Shown here piece after piece: positions 6,689 through 13,834 of a stretch of DNA of 17,091 nt. The stretch is from NCBI GenBank assembly GCA_035719045.1, contig DASTGO010000307.1, forward strand, positions 1 through 17,091. The letters are read 5' to 3'. The position numbers and the translations under genes were made by a program. Positions within the stretch are counted from its first letter, which is position 1; each line of letters starts with the position of its first letter. This stretch comes from DASTGO01 sp035719045 (GTDB lineage Bacteria > Actinomycetota > Actinomycetes > Actinomycetales > Kineosporiaceae). Under the pieces are notes generated by a model, which saw only the letters and a program-made list of their open reading frames with translations, was not told where the DNA came from and made no database searches.

Positions 6689-7270
6689 ATGACACCCCCC
6701 ACCGACGGCGACGAGCACGTGACCGTCCTGGTGAACGGATGCCTGGCCGGCGACGACGACGCCTGGCGCCGGCTGGTCCGTCGCTACTCCCCGCTGGTGT
6801 GGACGGTGGCCCGCTCCCACCGCCTGTCCCGGGACGACTGCCAGGACGTCTACCAGCTCACCTGGACCCGCGTCGTCCAGCACCTGCCCAAACTCCGCTC
6901 CCCCGAGCGTTTCGCGGACTGGCTCACCACGGCGGCCCGGCGGGAAAGCCTGAAACACCTGGAACGGTGCCGCCGACATGTCCCCGTCGCCGACAGCAGC
7001 GTCTTCGAGCGGTTGCGACCGAACACGGGTCACACCACCGACGGGCCGGACGCTCGCATTCTCCGACGTGTTCGGGATGCCAGCGTTCTGCAGGCCTTCC
7101 AGCAGCTGCCGGCCCGGGACCAGCGCCTGCTCGGCCTACTCGTCGCCGACCCACCACCGAGCTACGACGAGATCAGCCGCCTGCTCAACATGCCGCGGGG
7201 GTCCATCGGCCCCTTCCGGGCGAGGGCGCTGGGACGCCTTCGGGCGATGATCGTCGAAGCCGTGGCCTGA
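6689..7270 (+). CDS. ECF-type sigma factor
   Basis: The protein has 193 residues. GGGAG lies 7 nt before the ATG at 6689. Region 2 spans about residues 25-90 (AWRRLVRRYSPLVWTVARSH, then DDCQDVYQLTWTRVVQHL). Region 4 spans about 130-187 (LPARDQRLLGLLV, then the helix-turn-helix YDEISRLLNMPRGSIGPFRARALGRLR). There is no sigma-3 domain and no C-terminal extension, which fits an ECF sigma. It lies 55 nt after the CLF in the same operon, with no anti-sigma gene nearby. It is the best candidate to read the bipartite motif before three other operons of the cluster (inference). Confidence 0.9.
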   Translation: MTPPTDGDEHVTVLVNGCLAGDDDAWRRLVRRYSPLVWTVARSHRLSRDDCQDVYQLTWTRVVQHLPKLRSPERFADWLTTAARRESLKHLERCRRHVPVADSSVFERLRPNTGHTTDGPDARILRRVRDASVLQAFQQLPARDQRLLGLLVADPPPSYDEISRLLNMPRGSIGPFRARALGRLRAMIVEAVA

Positions 7271-7288
7271 GCCGGGAGCGACCCGAAC

Positions 7289-7333
7289 GCGATGCCCGGA
7301 GAGGAAGTCACCGCCCTCCGGGCATCGCTTTGC
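7289..7333. terminator. Strong hairpin terminator between convergent operons
   Basis: GCGATGCCCGGAG (7289-7301) pairs perfectly with CTCCGGGCATCGC (7316-7328) around a 14-nt loop, followed by TTTG. It lies 18 nt after the sigma stop and 84 nt before the accC stop on the other strand. It can end transcription from both sides. Confidence 0.85.
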
Positions 7334-7411
7334 CCTGCAACCGCGGGGAAGCCACAGCCACGAGCATTCAGCAACAGGGCGCCCATCTGTCCAGTCACTT
7401 CGCCTGTCCAG

Positions 7412-8842
7412 TCACTTCGCCGCAGGCTCAGGGGCTTCGCCCGAGAGGTCAGGAGCCTCGGCGGGCGTGGACCCGTCGGCGACGACCCTCAACCTGCCGT
7501 CCGGGCCCAGACGCGACGCCACGAAGTCGAGCTGGTGGGTCCCGGCCCGGAACTCCGGGTGGGCCAGCAGTCCCCGGTGGAAGGGAATGGTGGTCGCAAC
7601 TCCGGTGCAGTCGAATTCGAGCAGCGCCCGGTCCATCACGCGCAACGCCTCTTCCCGGGTGCGGCCGTGGGCGACCACCTTCGCCAGGAGCGAGTCGTAG
7701 TAGGGAGAAACCCGGTATCCGGGGAAGGCGTGGGTATCCACCCGGACACGCGGCCCGGTCGGCGGTTGGAACCGCTCGAGGGTTCCGGTGGAGCCACGCC
7801 AGTCACTCGAAGGATCCTCGGCGTTGATCCGGCACTCGATCACGTGTCCGGACAGGGCGACCTGGTCCTGCGCGAAGGTGAGCCGCTCGCCGGCGGCTGT
7901 GCGGATCATCCACTCCACCAGATCTATCCCGGTGCGCATCTCGGTGACCGCGTGTTCCACCTGGATCCGGGTGTTCATCTCCATGAAGAAGAACCTCCCC
8001 TCCGCGTCGACCAGGAACTCCATCGTCCCGGCGTTGTGGTACCCCACGGCCCGGGCCCCCTCGACCGCGGCCGCGCAGATCCTGGCCCGCAGGTCCTCCC
8101 CCAAGGCCGCCGACGGTGACTCCTCGACCAGCTTCTGCCGGCGGCGCTGAATCGTGCAGTCCCGCTCGCCGAGGTGGACGACGGTGCCGTGGCGGTCACC
8201 CAGTACCTGGACCTCGACGTGGCGTGCCGCGGTCACGTATCGCTCCACGTAGAGGCGGTCGTCGCCGAACAGCGTTCCCGCAGTCCGCCGGACGTCGGCG
8301 AACGCCGCCGGCAGTGACTCGGCGTCCGGCACGACCGCCATACCTCGTCCGCCACCGCCCGCCACGGCCTTGACGATGACGGGGTAGCCGATGGCCGCTG
8401 CCGCGGAGCGGGCCTCGGCCAGACCGGCAAGCGGTCGGTCGACCCCGGAGCAGACCGGGACCCCGGCGGCTGACATCGCCCGTCGCGCCCTCGCCTTGTC
8501 GCCGAGGAGTTCGATGAGCGCTTCCGACGGCCCCACGAACGTGACACCCGCCTCCCGACAGACCCTGGCGAAGTACGGGTCCTCGGCCAGGAACCCGTAA
8601 CCAGGATGAACTGCCTCGGCCCCGGTCCGGGCACAGGCGTACAGAATCGCCGGCACGTTGAGATAGCTGTGCGCGGCAGGTCCGGGACCGAGGCACACGC
8701 TCTCGTCGGCCAGCTCGACGGCGCGCGAGTCGCGATCCGCCTCGGAGTGCGCGACGACCGTGGCGATCCCCAGGTCGCGACAGGTGCGGATGATCCGGAC
8801 GGCAATCTCCCCGCGGTTGCAGATGAGTAGCTTGTCGAACAT
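7412..8842 (-). CDS. accC: Biotin carboxylase subunit of acetyl-CoA carboxylase
   Basis: The 476-residue protein has the usual length and order of stand-alone AccC. It starts MFDKLLICNRGEIAVRI, with the ATP-grasp glycine loop GGGGRGM (162-168), Lys116 and Lys158 for ATP, RDCTIQRRRQK (228-238) and the metal/bicarbonate segment EMNTRIQVEH (288-297). It carboxylates biotin on AccB using ATP and bicarbonate. GGAGAG precedes the ATG at 8842. The gene is last in the operon, 23 nt after accB. About 20 C-terminal residues are Pro/Ala-rich and may be dispensable. Unlike the actinobacterial housekeeping alpha subunit, it is not fused to a biotin carrier domain. Confidence 0.95.
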   Translation of the reverse strand: MFDKLLICNRGEIAVRIIRTCRDLGIATVVAHSEADRDSRAVELADESVCLGPGPAAHSYLNVPAILYACARTGAEAVHPGYGFLAEDPYFARVCREAGVTFVGPSEALIELLGDKARARRAMSAAGVPVCSGVDRPLAGLAEARSAAAAIGYPVIVKAVAGGGGRGMAVVPDAESLPAAFADVRRTAGTLFGDDRLYVERYVTAARHVEVQVLGDRHGTVVHLGERDCTIQRRRQKLVEESPSAALGEDLRARICAAAVEGARAVGYHNAGTMEFLVDAEGRFFFMEMNTRIQVEHAVTEMRTGIDLVEWMIRTAAGERLTFAQDQVALSGHVIECRINAEDPSSDWRGSTGTLERFQPPTGPRVRVDTHAFPGYRVSPYYDSLLAKVVAHGRTREEALRVMDRALLEFDCTGVATTIPFHRGLLAHPEFRAGTHQLDFVASRLGPDGRLRVVADGSTPAEAPDLSGEAPEPAAK

Positions 8843-8865
8843 GGCGCTCTCCGTGACGGACGTGG

Positions 8866-9534
8866 TCAGCTGGGACGGATGGTGAACAACGGCTGGCCGA
8901 ACTCGACCACCTCACCGTCGCCCGCGAGGACCTGCGTCACGGTTCCCGAGAGGGGTGCCACCACCTCGTTCATGGTCTTCATCGCCTCGACGATCGCCAC
9001 CTGCCGGCCGGCGTCCACCCGGTCGCCCACGGCGACGAACGGCGACTGCCCGGGCGCCGGGGCCCGGTAGAACACACCGATCAGCGGCGCCGCAACGGTG
9101 GCGCAGGCAGGGCCTGCACCATCGGGAACTGCGGCAGAAGACGCCCCACCGCCGGACCCGTCAGGTGTGGTCGCCTGCCCGCTCGCCCCGGCGTGCGGCA
9201 GAGGCCCCGAAACGGGTTCGACGTGCACCGGTCCGGCCGGCGTCGGCGCCTGCCGACCGTCGACCTCCAGGGTGAGTCCCCCCAGCGTCAGCACGATCCG
9301 CTGGGCTGTACCACCGGTCAGCAACTGCACCAGTCGCCGGACGCTGTCGGTGTACGCGGCGATGGTGTCCGGGTCGGGCAGATCCCCTCGGTGCGCGGCG
9401 ATGCCCTGGGGGTATGTCCCCGTCGGCTCGTGGGTCCACCCGTGCCCCCAGCGACTGCGGTCGACCACCTGGGCCGCCGCACCACCGTTCGCCGTGCCGG
9501 TCCGCGCGCCGTTTCCGTGTTCGGCCTCGTTCAC
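8866..9534 (-). CDS. accB: Biotin carboxyl carrier protein of acetyl-CoA carboxylase
   Basis: The protein has 222 residues. The biotinyl domain is C-terminal (about 147-222): APLIGVFYRAPAPGQSPF, the biotin site VEAMKTMNEV with Lys186, and the closing EFGQPLFTIR. The N-terminal part (about 52-95) fits the AccB helical/strand region that binds AccC. A Pro/Ala/Gly-rich linker joins the parts (about 97-147). It is longer than the roughly 156-residue E. coli AccB, because of residues 1-50 and the long linker. The GTG start at 9534 overlaps the accDA stop as GTGA. The protein shuttles carboxybiotin from AccC to the carboxyltransferase. Confidence 0.95.
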   Translation of the reverse strand: MNEAEHGNGARTGTANGGAAAQVVDRSRWGHGWTHEPTGTYPQGIAAHRGDLPDPDTIAAYTDSVRRLVQLLTGGTAQRIVLTLGGLTLEVDGRQAPTPAGPVHVEPVSGPLPHAGASGQATTPDGSGGGASSAAVPDGAGPACATVAAPLIGVFYRAPAPGQSPFVAVGDRVDAGRQVAIVEAMKTMNEVVAPLSGTVTQVLAGDGEVVEFGQPLFTIRPS

Positions 9535-11321
9535 GCTCTCATCCCACCCTCACCCGTCGTGTCCGGCGTCGGCCGTTCGCTGACCGGACCGTTCGTTCTC
9601 AGCCGGCGGTATCTGTCACGCAGCAGGCGGTCCAGCGGCACCGACGTCACCTCGTCGAGGTGTCGCAGCAGTGCACGCCGCACCGCGGCCACCGTTGCCC
9701 CGTGATCGGTATGCGCGCCACCGGACGGCTCCGGCACGACCTCGTCCACGATCCCCAGGGCCTGCAGATCGGCGGCGGTCAGCCGCAGAGCCGCTGCCGC
9801 CTCGGGGGCACGGCCGACGTCGCGGAAGAGGATGGCCGCGCACCCCTCGGGGCTGATCACGGAGTAGATCGCGTTCTGCAGCATCAGCAGCCGGTCGCAG
9901 ACGCCGAGGGCAAGTGCACCGCCGCTGCCGCCCTCACCGATCACGAGCGACACCACGGGGGTGCGCAGGCTCGACATGAGTTGCAGGTTCTCGGCGATGG
10001 CCGCACTCTGGTTGGCTTCCTCGGACTGCACCCCGGGATACGCGCCTGGGGTGTCGATGACGGTGACGACCGGCATCCCGAAACGCTCGGCGTAGCGCAT
10101 CAACCGGGCCGCCTTGCGATAGCCGGCAGGGTGCGGCATCCCGAAGTTGCGCGCGACGTTGTCCTGCGTACCTCGCCCCTTGCGGTGGCCGATCACCATG
10201 ACCGCCCGGCCGGCCAGGACCGCAGGGCCTGCGACGACCGCACTGTCGTCGCCGTGGTGGCGATCTCCGTGCAACTCGACGAAGTCGTCCGTCAACTGGT
10301 GGAGGTACTCGTGGATGTTCGGCCGGCCGGGGTGGCGGGCTGCCAGGACGGTACGCCAGGGATCGGCGGGCACTGCGCCTCCGGTGGACCGCCCCGGCCC
10401 GTGCCCGGCGCCGTCCACCGGGTCACTGACACGAGCCCCGACGGCGGGCGGCCGGCCGGTCCCGTGCACGGCGAGCAGGCGGCTCAGATAGGCCCGCTGT
10501 TCCAGGCGGGGAACCACGGCATCGATGTGTCCCTTGTCGAGCAGGAACTCCGCCGACTGGAAGCCTTCCGGCAGCTTCTGCCGGATCGTCTGCTCGATCA
10601 CGCCGGGACCGGCGAACCCGATCCTGGCCCTGGGCTCGGCGATGATGACGTCGCCGAGGGACGCGAAGGAGGCGCTGACACCCCCGTAGACCGGATCGCA
10701 GAGGATCGACACGAACAGGACGCCCGCCGCGTGCAGCCGCTGGATCGCGGCCGCCGTCTTCGCCATCTGGAGCAGGGAGATGACGCCCTCCTGCATGCGG
10801 GCACCACCGCTGGTCGAGCAGATCACCAGAGCCGTGCGGGTGGCCTCGGCGAGTTCCGCCGCACGGGCCACCTTCTCGCCCACCACGGCTCCCATGCTGC
10901 CGCCCTGGAAGGAGAAGTCGAGGACGCAGAGCACGACATCGTGACCGCTGATCCGAGCGGAACCGTAGCGGGCAGCCTCGCAACTGCCGGTGCGTCGGCG
11001 CAGAGCCGCAATCCGTTGCGGGTAGGGCTGCGAGTCCACGAAGTCGAGCGGATCGAGCGGGGACATGTCGGGGTCCAGCTCCTGCCACGATTCGGGATCG
11101 GTCAGGAACTCGATCCGGCGGGGAGCGTCGAGGGGGAAGTGGTGCCCGCATCCGGGACAGGTCCCGGCGTGATGCTCCAGCCGGCGGTGATGCAAGAAGC
11201 GGGCGCAGTCGGGGCAGCGGGCCCAGTCCCGTTCGCAGACCCTGTCGAGCCAGCGGCGGACCGTACCTGCGCGGACCGTGCCTGCGCCGACTGCACTCGG
11301 GTGCACCGCATTCGACGACAT
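9531..11321 (-). CDS. accDA: Fused AccD-AccA carboxyltransferase of acetyl-CoA carboxylase
   Basis: The protein has 596 residues. The beta half (about 1-285) begins with a four-cysteine zinc finger, CPDC (36-39) and CPGC (55-58), then the crotonase-like core (LDFSFQGGSMGAVVGEK, STSGGARMQEG, DPVYGGVSASFA). A Pro/Gly-rich linker (about 285-325) joins the alpha half. That half reads like AccA: RPNIHEYL, VIGHRKGRGTQDN, NFGMPHPAGYRKA, VIDTPGAYPGV and GEGGSGGALALGV. It transfers the carboxyl group from AccB to acetyl-CoA, giving malonyl-CoA. GGAGGG lies before the ATG at 11321, 3 nt after the preceding gene. It would supply extender units for the KS enzymes in the cluster (inference). Confidence 0.95.
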   Translation of the reverse strand: MSSNAVHPSAVGAGTVRAGTVRRWLDRVCERDWARCPDCARFLHHRRLEHHAGTCPGCGHHFPLDAPRRIEFLTDPESWQELDPDMSPLDPLDFVDSQPYPQRIAALRRRTGSCEAARYGSARISGHDVVLCVLDFSFQGGSMGAVVGEKVARAAELAEATRTALVICSTSGGARMQEGVISLLQMAKTAAAIQRLHAAGVLFVSILCDPVYGGVSASFASLGDVIIAEPRARIGFAGPGVIEQTIRQKLPEGFQSAEFLLDKGHIDAVVPRLEQRAYLSRLLAVHGTGRPPAVGARVSDPVDGAGHGPGRSTGGAVPADPWRTVLAARHPGRPNIHEYLHQLTDDFVELHGDRHHGDDSAVVAGPAVLAGRAVMVIGHRKGRGTQDNVARNFGMPHPAGYRKAARLMRYAERFGMPVVTVIDTPGAYPGVQSEEANQSAAIAENLQLMSSLRTPVVSLVIGEGGSGGALALGVCDRLLMLQNAIYSVISPEGCAAILFRDVGRAPEAAAALRLTAADLQALGIVDEVVPEPSGGAHTDHGATVAAVRRALLRHLDEVTSVPLDRLLRDRYRRLRTNGPVSERPTPDTTGEGGMRA

Positions 11322-11324
11322 GGC

Positions 11325-11789
11325 TCAGCCCTCCGTCCATGATGTTGCCGGACGGGCGAGCAGCAGCGCGCTGCCCACGGTGAGAACGAGCGCCTCACCC
11401 ACCCGTGTCTCGCCCGCGACAAGGGCACGGCCGGCACGGGCATCCTCCAGCCGGACCAGGTGCCGCAGGGTCTGCCCCGCATACACCGGCGCATGGAACC
11501 GGACGCCCCGGGCGGTGCCGAACACCAGGAGTTCCGCCGCAGCTGCCCCGGCCGGTCGACGTCCGGCCATCCACACCAGGCCGCACGCCTGTGCGAAGGA
11601 TTCCAGGGTCAGGCAGGACGGGTAGACGGCACCTTCGACGGCTGTCCCCAGGAACGCAGGTTCGTCGGCACGGACGAGACGCTCGACGACTCCTGCCCGC
11701 AGAGGCACGAGCGACACCAGCCGGTCGGCCAGAAGGAGCGGATCGCGGTGCGGTAGAACATCTCGGCCGCTCATGCTCAGCTCAATCAC
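11325..11789 (-). CDS. Hotdog dehydratase-like protein A (FabZ family, retains His and Glu)
   Basis: A GTG at 11789 gives 154 residues and has GGGAGG 9 nt upstream. An ATG at 11774 would also work. The open frame to 11846 only extends into the upstream gene. It resembles FabZ: LPHRDPLLLADRLVSL with the catalytic-type His14, and YPSCLTLESFAQACG with Glu63. In the central segment, the usual GHFPGxPxxPG reads LGTAVEGAVYPS, so that loop is degenerate. FabZ enzymes dehydrate 3-hydroxyacyl-ACP using His from one subunit and Glu from the other. The gene overlaps its hotdog neighbour by 8 nt. Together they probably form a heterodimer (inference; similar pairs occur in aryl-polyene clusters). Confidence 0.8.
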   Translation of the reverse strand: MIELSMSGRDVLPHRDPLLLADRLVSLVPLRAGVVERLVRADEPAFLGTAVEGAVYPSCLTLESFAQACGLVWMAGRRPAGAAAAELLVFGTARGVRFHAPVYAGQTLRHLVRLEDARAGRALVAGETRVGEALVLTVGSALLLARPATSWTEG

Positions 11790-12213
11790 CGGTGGTCGCC
11801 TCCCAACGGAAGCGGGCACGAAGCCGCGCGGCGACCTGTCCGGCATTGTTCACGCCCCGGAACGCCGCGCAGACACTGGTTCCGCTGACCTCGCATCGAC
11901 CGGCGAGGCGCAGCGTCTCAGGTGGGAACAGCGGGGCGGAGAAGTGCACGGACTCGATGTCCTCCAGCCACAGCTCCCCGCGCCGGGCGGCCTGCCCCTC
12001 GAGGTAGCGGGCGAGCGACTGCCTGACAGCCTCGATGACGAACACGCCGGGATAGATCGGCCGGCCAGGATAGTGGCCGGCGAGGTAGGGCTCGTTGGCG
12101 CGGATCGGTGCGGTCGCGACGATGTCGACGTGGCCGTCGCCCTCGCACGCGACGACGTCATCGATCGCGACGAGCGGGACAGCCTGAACGAGACTGCGGC
12201 CTGCGGCATTCAC
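11782..12213 (-). CDS. Hotdog dehydratase-like protein B (FabZ/FabA-like, lacks the N-terminal His)
   Basis: The protein has 143 residues. The GTG start at 12213 overlaps the fabG stop as GTGA. The middle is a nearly canonical FabZ segment: NEPYLAGHYPGRPIYPGVFVIEA, seen here as GHYPGRPIYPGV (46-57) with Glu61. The N-terminal PHRYPFLL motif is absent. The equivalent stretch reads QAVPLVAIDDVV, so the catalytic His is missing. It therefore complements the adjacent gene, which keeps His but has lost the GHFPG loop. One working site per heterodimer is expected, made from His of protein A and Glu of protein B (inference). Alone it is probably inactive. Confidence 0.8.
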   Translation of the reverse strand: MNAAGRSLVQAVPLVAIDDVVACEGDGHVDIVATAPIRANEPYLAGHYPGRPIYPGVFVIEAVRQSLARYLEGQAARRGELWLEDIESVHFSAPLFPPETLRLAGRCEVSGTSVCAAFRGVNNAGQVAARLRARFRWEATTGD

Positions 12214-12950
12214 AACGCGAGTCCTCCGTCCACGTGCAGCGTCTGCCCGGTGATGTAGTCAGCTCGGTCGCTGAGGAGGAAGGCGGTCAGTTCGGCCACC
12301 GCCTCGGGGGCTCCGAAGCGACGCAGCAGCACTTGCTCCAGCGCTCGCGCACGGGCCTTCTCGGGAATCCCTGCAGTCATGTCCGTCTCGATGAAGCCGG
12401 GGGCCACGACGTTGACCCGCACGTTCGACCGGGCGAGCTCCTTGGCGAGTGACTTGCTGAGACCGATGATTCCTGCCTTGGCCGCCGCGTAGTTCGCCTG
12501 ACCGGCATGGCCGTACACGCCCGCGACCGACGACATGTTGACGATGGCCCCGCTACGCCGCTTCATGAAGCCGAAGACGGTGGCCCGGCAGAAGTTGAAG
12601 GTCCCGGTGAGGTTGGTGTCCAGGACGGAGGACCAGTCCGCCTGTGACATCAGCGCCAGAGGCATGTCCCGGACGATCCCCGCGGAGTTCACCAGGGCGT
12701 GCACGGGTCCGAGTTCGGCCTCGACCGCCTTGACGAACGTGGTCACCGCTTCGGCGTCCGCGACGTCGCAGGCCTGGGCGAAGGCACGGGCGCCCGCGGC
12801 CCGTACGGCAGCGGCGGTGTGTTCTGCACCCTGCTGATCACTGCGGAAGCAGAAGCCGACGTCGTACCCCTCCTCCGCCAGCCGGACCGCTACGGCCCTG
12901 CCGATTCCGCGCGAGGCACCGGTGACGACGGCACAACGTCGTTGGGACAT
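12210..12950 (-). CDS. fabG: 3-oxoacyl-ACP reductase (short-chain dehydrogenase)
   Basis: The 246-residue length is standard. The start is the ATG at 12950 with AGGGGG about 8 nt before it; the frame upstream to 13235 is only the promoter region. Features are TGASRGIG (10-17), the NADPH-typical arginines (FCFRSDQQ), NSAGIVRD (88-95), Asn113, Ser141, Tyr154 and Lys158 (YAAAK), and C-terminal YITGQTLHVDGG. All four catalytic residues are present. It reduces 3-ketoacyl-ACP with NADPH. It is the first gene of the minus operon with the two hotdog genes and the ACC genes, so keto reduction is followed directly by dehydration, pointing to enoyl or polyene products (inference). Confidence 0.95.
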   Translation of the reverse strand: MSQRRCAVVTGASRGIGRAVAVRLAEEGYDVGFCFRSDQQGAEHTAAAVRAAGARAFAQACDVADAEAVTTFVKAVEAELGPVHALVNSAGIVRDMPLALMSQADWSSVLDTNLTGTFNFCRATVFGFMKRRSGAIVNMSSVAGVYGHAGQANYAAAKAGIIGLSKSLAKELARSNVRVNVVAPGFIETDMTAGIPEKARARALEQVLLRRFGAPEAVAELTAFLLSDRADYITGQTLHVDGGLAL

Positions 12951-13023
12951 GCGATAACCCCCTGGGCGTCGAACGGCCCGCCCACGCGATGCCGCCATGG
13001 GCGTGCGACCTGTACGTCCCCTG

Positions 13024-13054
13024 CACAGATCGCCCGGTGCGCGTGGGGGATACA
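13024..13054 (-). promoter_or_regulatory. Bipartite promoter-like motif, copy 2 (faces fabG-accC)
   Basis: On the minus strand TGTATCCCC (13054-13046) is followed by 14 nt and GATCTGTG (13031-13024). The fabG start lies 73 nt further on. Together with copy 3 it forms a mirror image about position 13077. It is interpreted as the -35 and -10 of an ECF-type promoter. Confidence 0.65.
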
Positions 13055-13099
13055 GCCGGTGCGTGCCGGGGAGGCGATCAACCCGGACCGATGCCCCCT

Positions 13100-13130
13100 T
13101 GTATCCCCACTCACACGGCGTGGATCTGTG
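13100..13130 (+). promoter_or_regulatory. Bipartite promoter-like motif, copy 3 (faces thioesterase-KS)
   Basis: TGTATCCCC (13100-13108), 14 nt, then GATCTGTG (13123-13130), identical in both boxes to copy 2 and opposite in direction. The thioesterase start is 45 nt downstream. The unmatched spacer shows that the boxes, not the whole stretch, are conserved. Confidence 0.65.
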
Positions 13131-13175
13131 GAGGCGTTGCGCACGAGGCACGGGCGGACGACCGAGAGGTTCGAG

Positions 13176-13745
13176 ATGCACGAGATGGTGACAACCGCAG
13201 CACCTGCGACGGCAGAGCCCTGCGCCCCGGCCCACGCCCTGCCGGAATGGAGCGTGCCCGAGGACCTACCCGCCGGACTCGCGGACGTGATGCGGGCCGC
13301 GGGCGTGGGGACCGGGGGTCTGTACCGGAAGCTCGGCATGACGGTCACCGAGGCCCTCGCCGATCGCGTGGTCGCCAGCATGCCGGTGGCCGGCAACACG
13401 CAGCCCTTCGGCCTCCTGCACGGCGGCGCGTCGATCGCCTTCGCGGAGACCTTGGCCTCGATCGGCGCCTTGTTGCTGGCAGGGCCCGGCCAGCTCGCCG
13501 TGGGCATCGAGGTGAGCGCGAGCCACCACGCCTCGGTGCGGGACGGAACAGTTCACGGGACGGCCACCCTCGTGCACCGCGGGTCCACCCTGGCCCACTA
13601 CGACGTGAGGATCACCGATGACGACGGCCGCCTGGTGTGCACCTGCCGCGTGACCTGTCTGCTGCGCAAGCGCCGGGCCGTGATGCCGACTGCACCGGAC
13701 ACCTCCGCCTCGCCGTCACCGGTGACCGAGCCCACCAGCCTGTAG
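13176..13745 (+). CDS. Hotdog thioesterase (PaaI / 4HBT type)
   Basis: From the ATG at 13176 the protein has 189 residues, with AGAGG 6 nt upstream. A second ATG at 13185 is possible. The 4HBT motif is NTQPFGLLHGGASIAFAETLAS, in which HGG (82-84) and Glu91 form the usual active-site pair. It is followed by strands such as LAVGIEVSASHHASV and GTVHGTATLVHRGSTLAHYDV. An N-terminal extension of about 50 residues precedes the fold. It would hydrolyse an acyl-CoA or acyl-ACP thioester, either releasing the product or editing. It shares a transcript with the downstream KS (89-nt gap). Confidence 0.85.
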   Translation: MHEMVTTAAPATAEPCAPAHALPEWSVPEDLPAGLADVMRAAGVGTGGLYRKLGMTVTEALADRVVASMPVAGNTQPFGLLHGGASIAFAETLASIGALLLAGPGQLAVGIEVSASHHASVRDGTVHGTATLVHRGSTLAHYDVRITDDDGRLVCTCRVTCLLRKRRAVMPTAPDTSASPSPVTEPTSL

Positions 13746-13834
13746 CCACGCTCTCGACACAGGGGGAAGGCATTGCCCGCAAGGGGTTCGGTAGGGGTCG
13801 GCGGCTCGTCAGGTCACCAGAGGGGGGTCCGATC

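Noticed and set aside
6676..7827. Plus-strand frame of 383 residues across the sigma gene and accC end
   Set aside because: It is in another frame from the sigma factor, spans the terminator hairpin and shows no family motif.
9414..11342. Long plus-strand open frame opposite accDA and accB
   Set aside because: It is antisense to clear AccD/AccA/AccB motifs, has no family likeness, and long antisense frames are common in GC-rich DNA.
12951..13175. N-terminal extension of fabG up to 13235 or of the thioesterase from 12699
   Set aside because: The stretch holds the two mirror-image promoter motifs, and both genes have well-spaced ribosome binding sites at 12950 and 13176.
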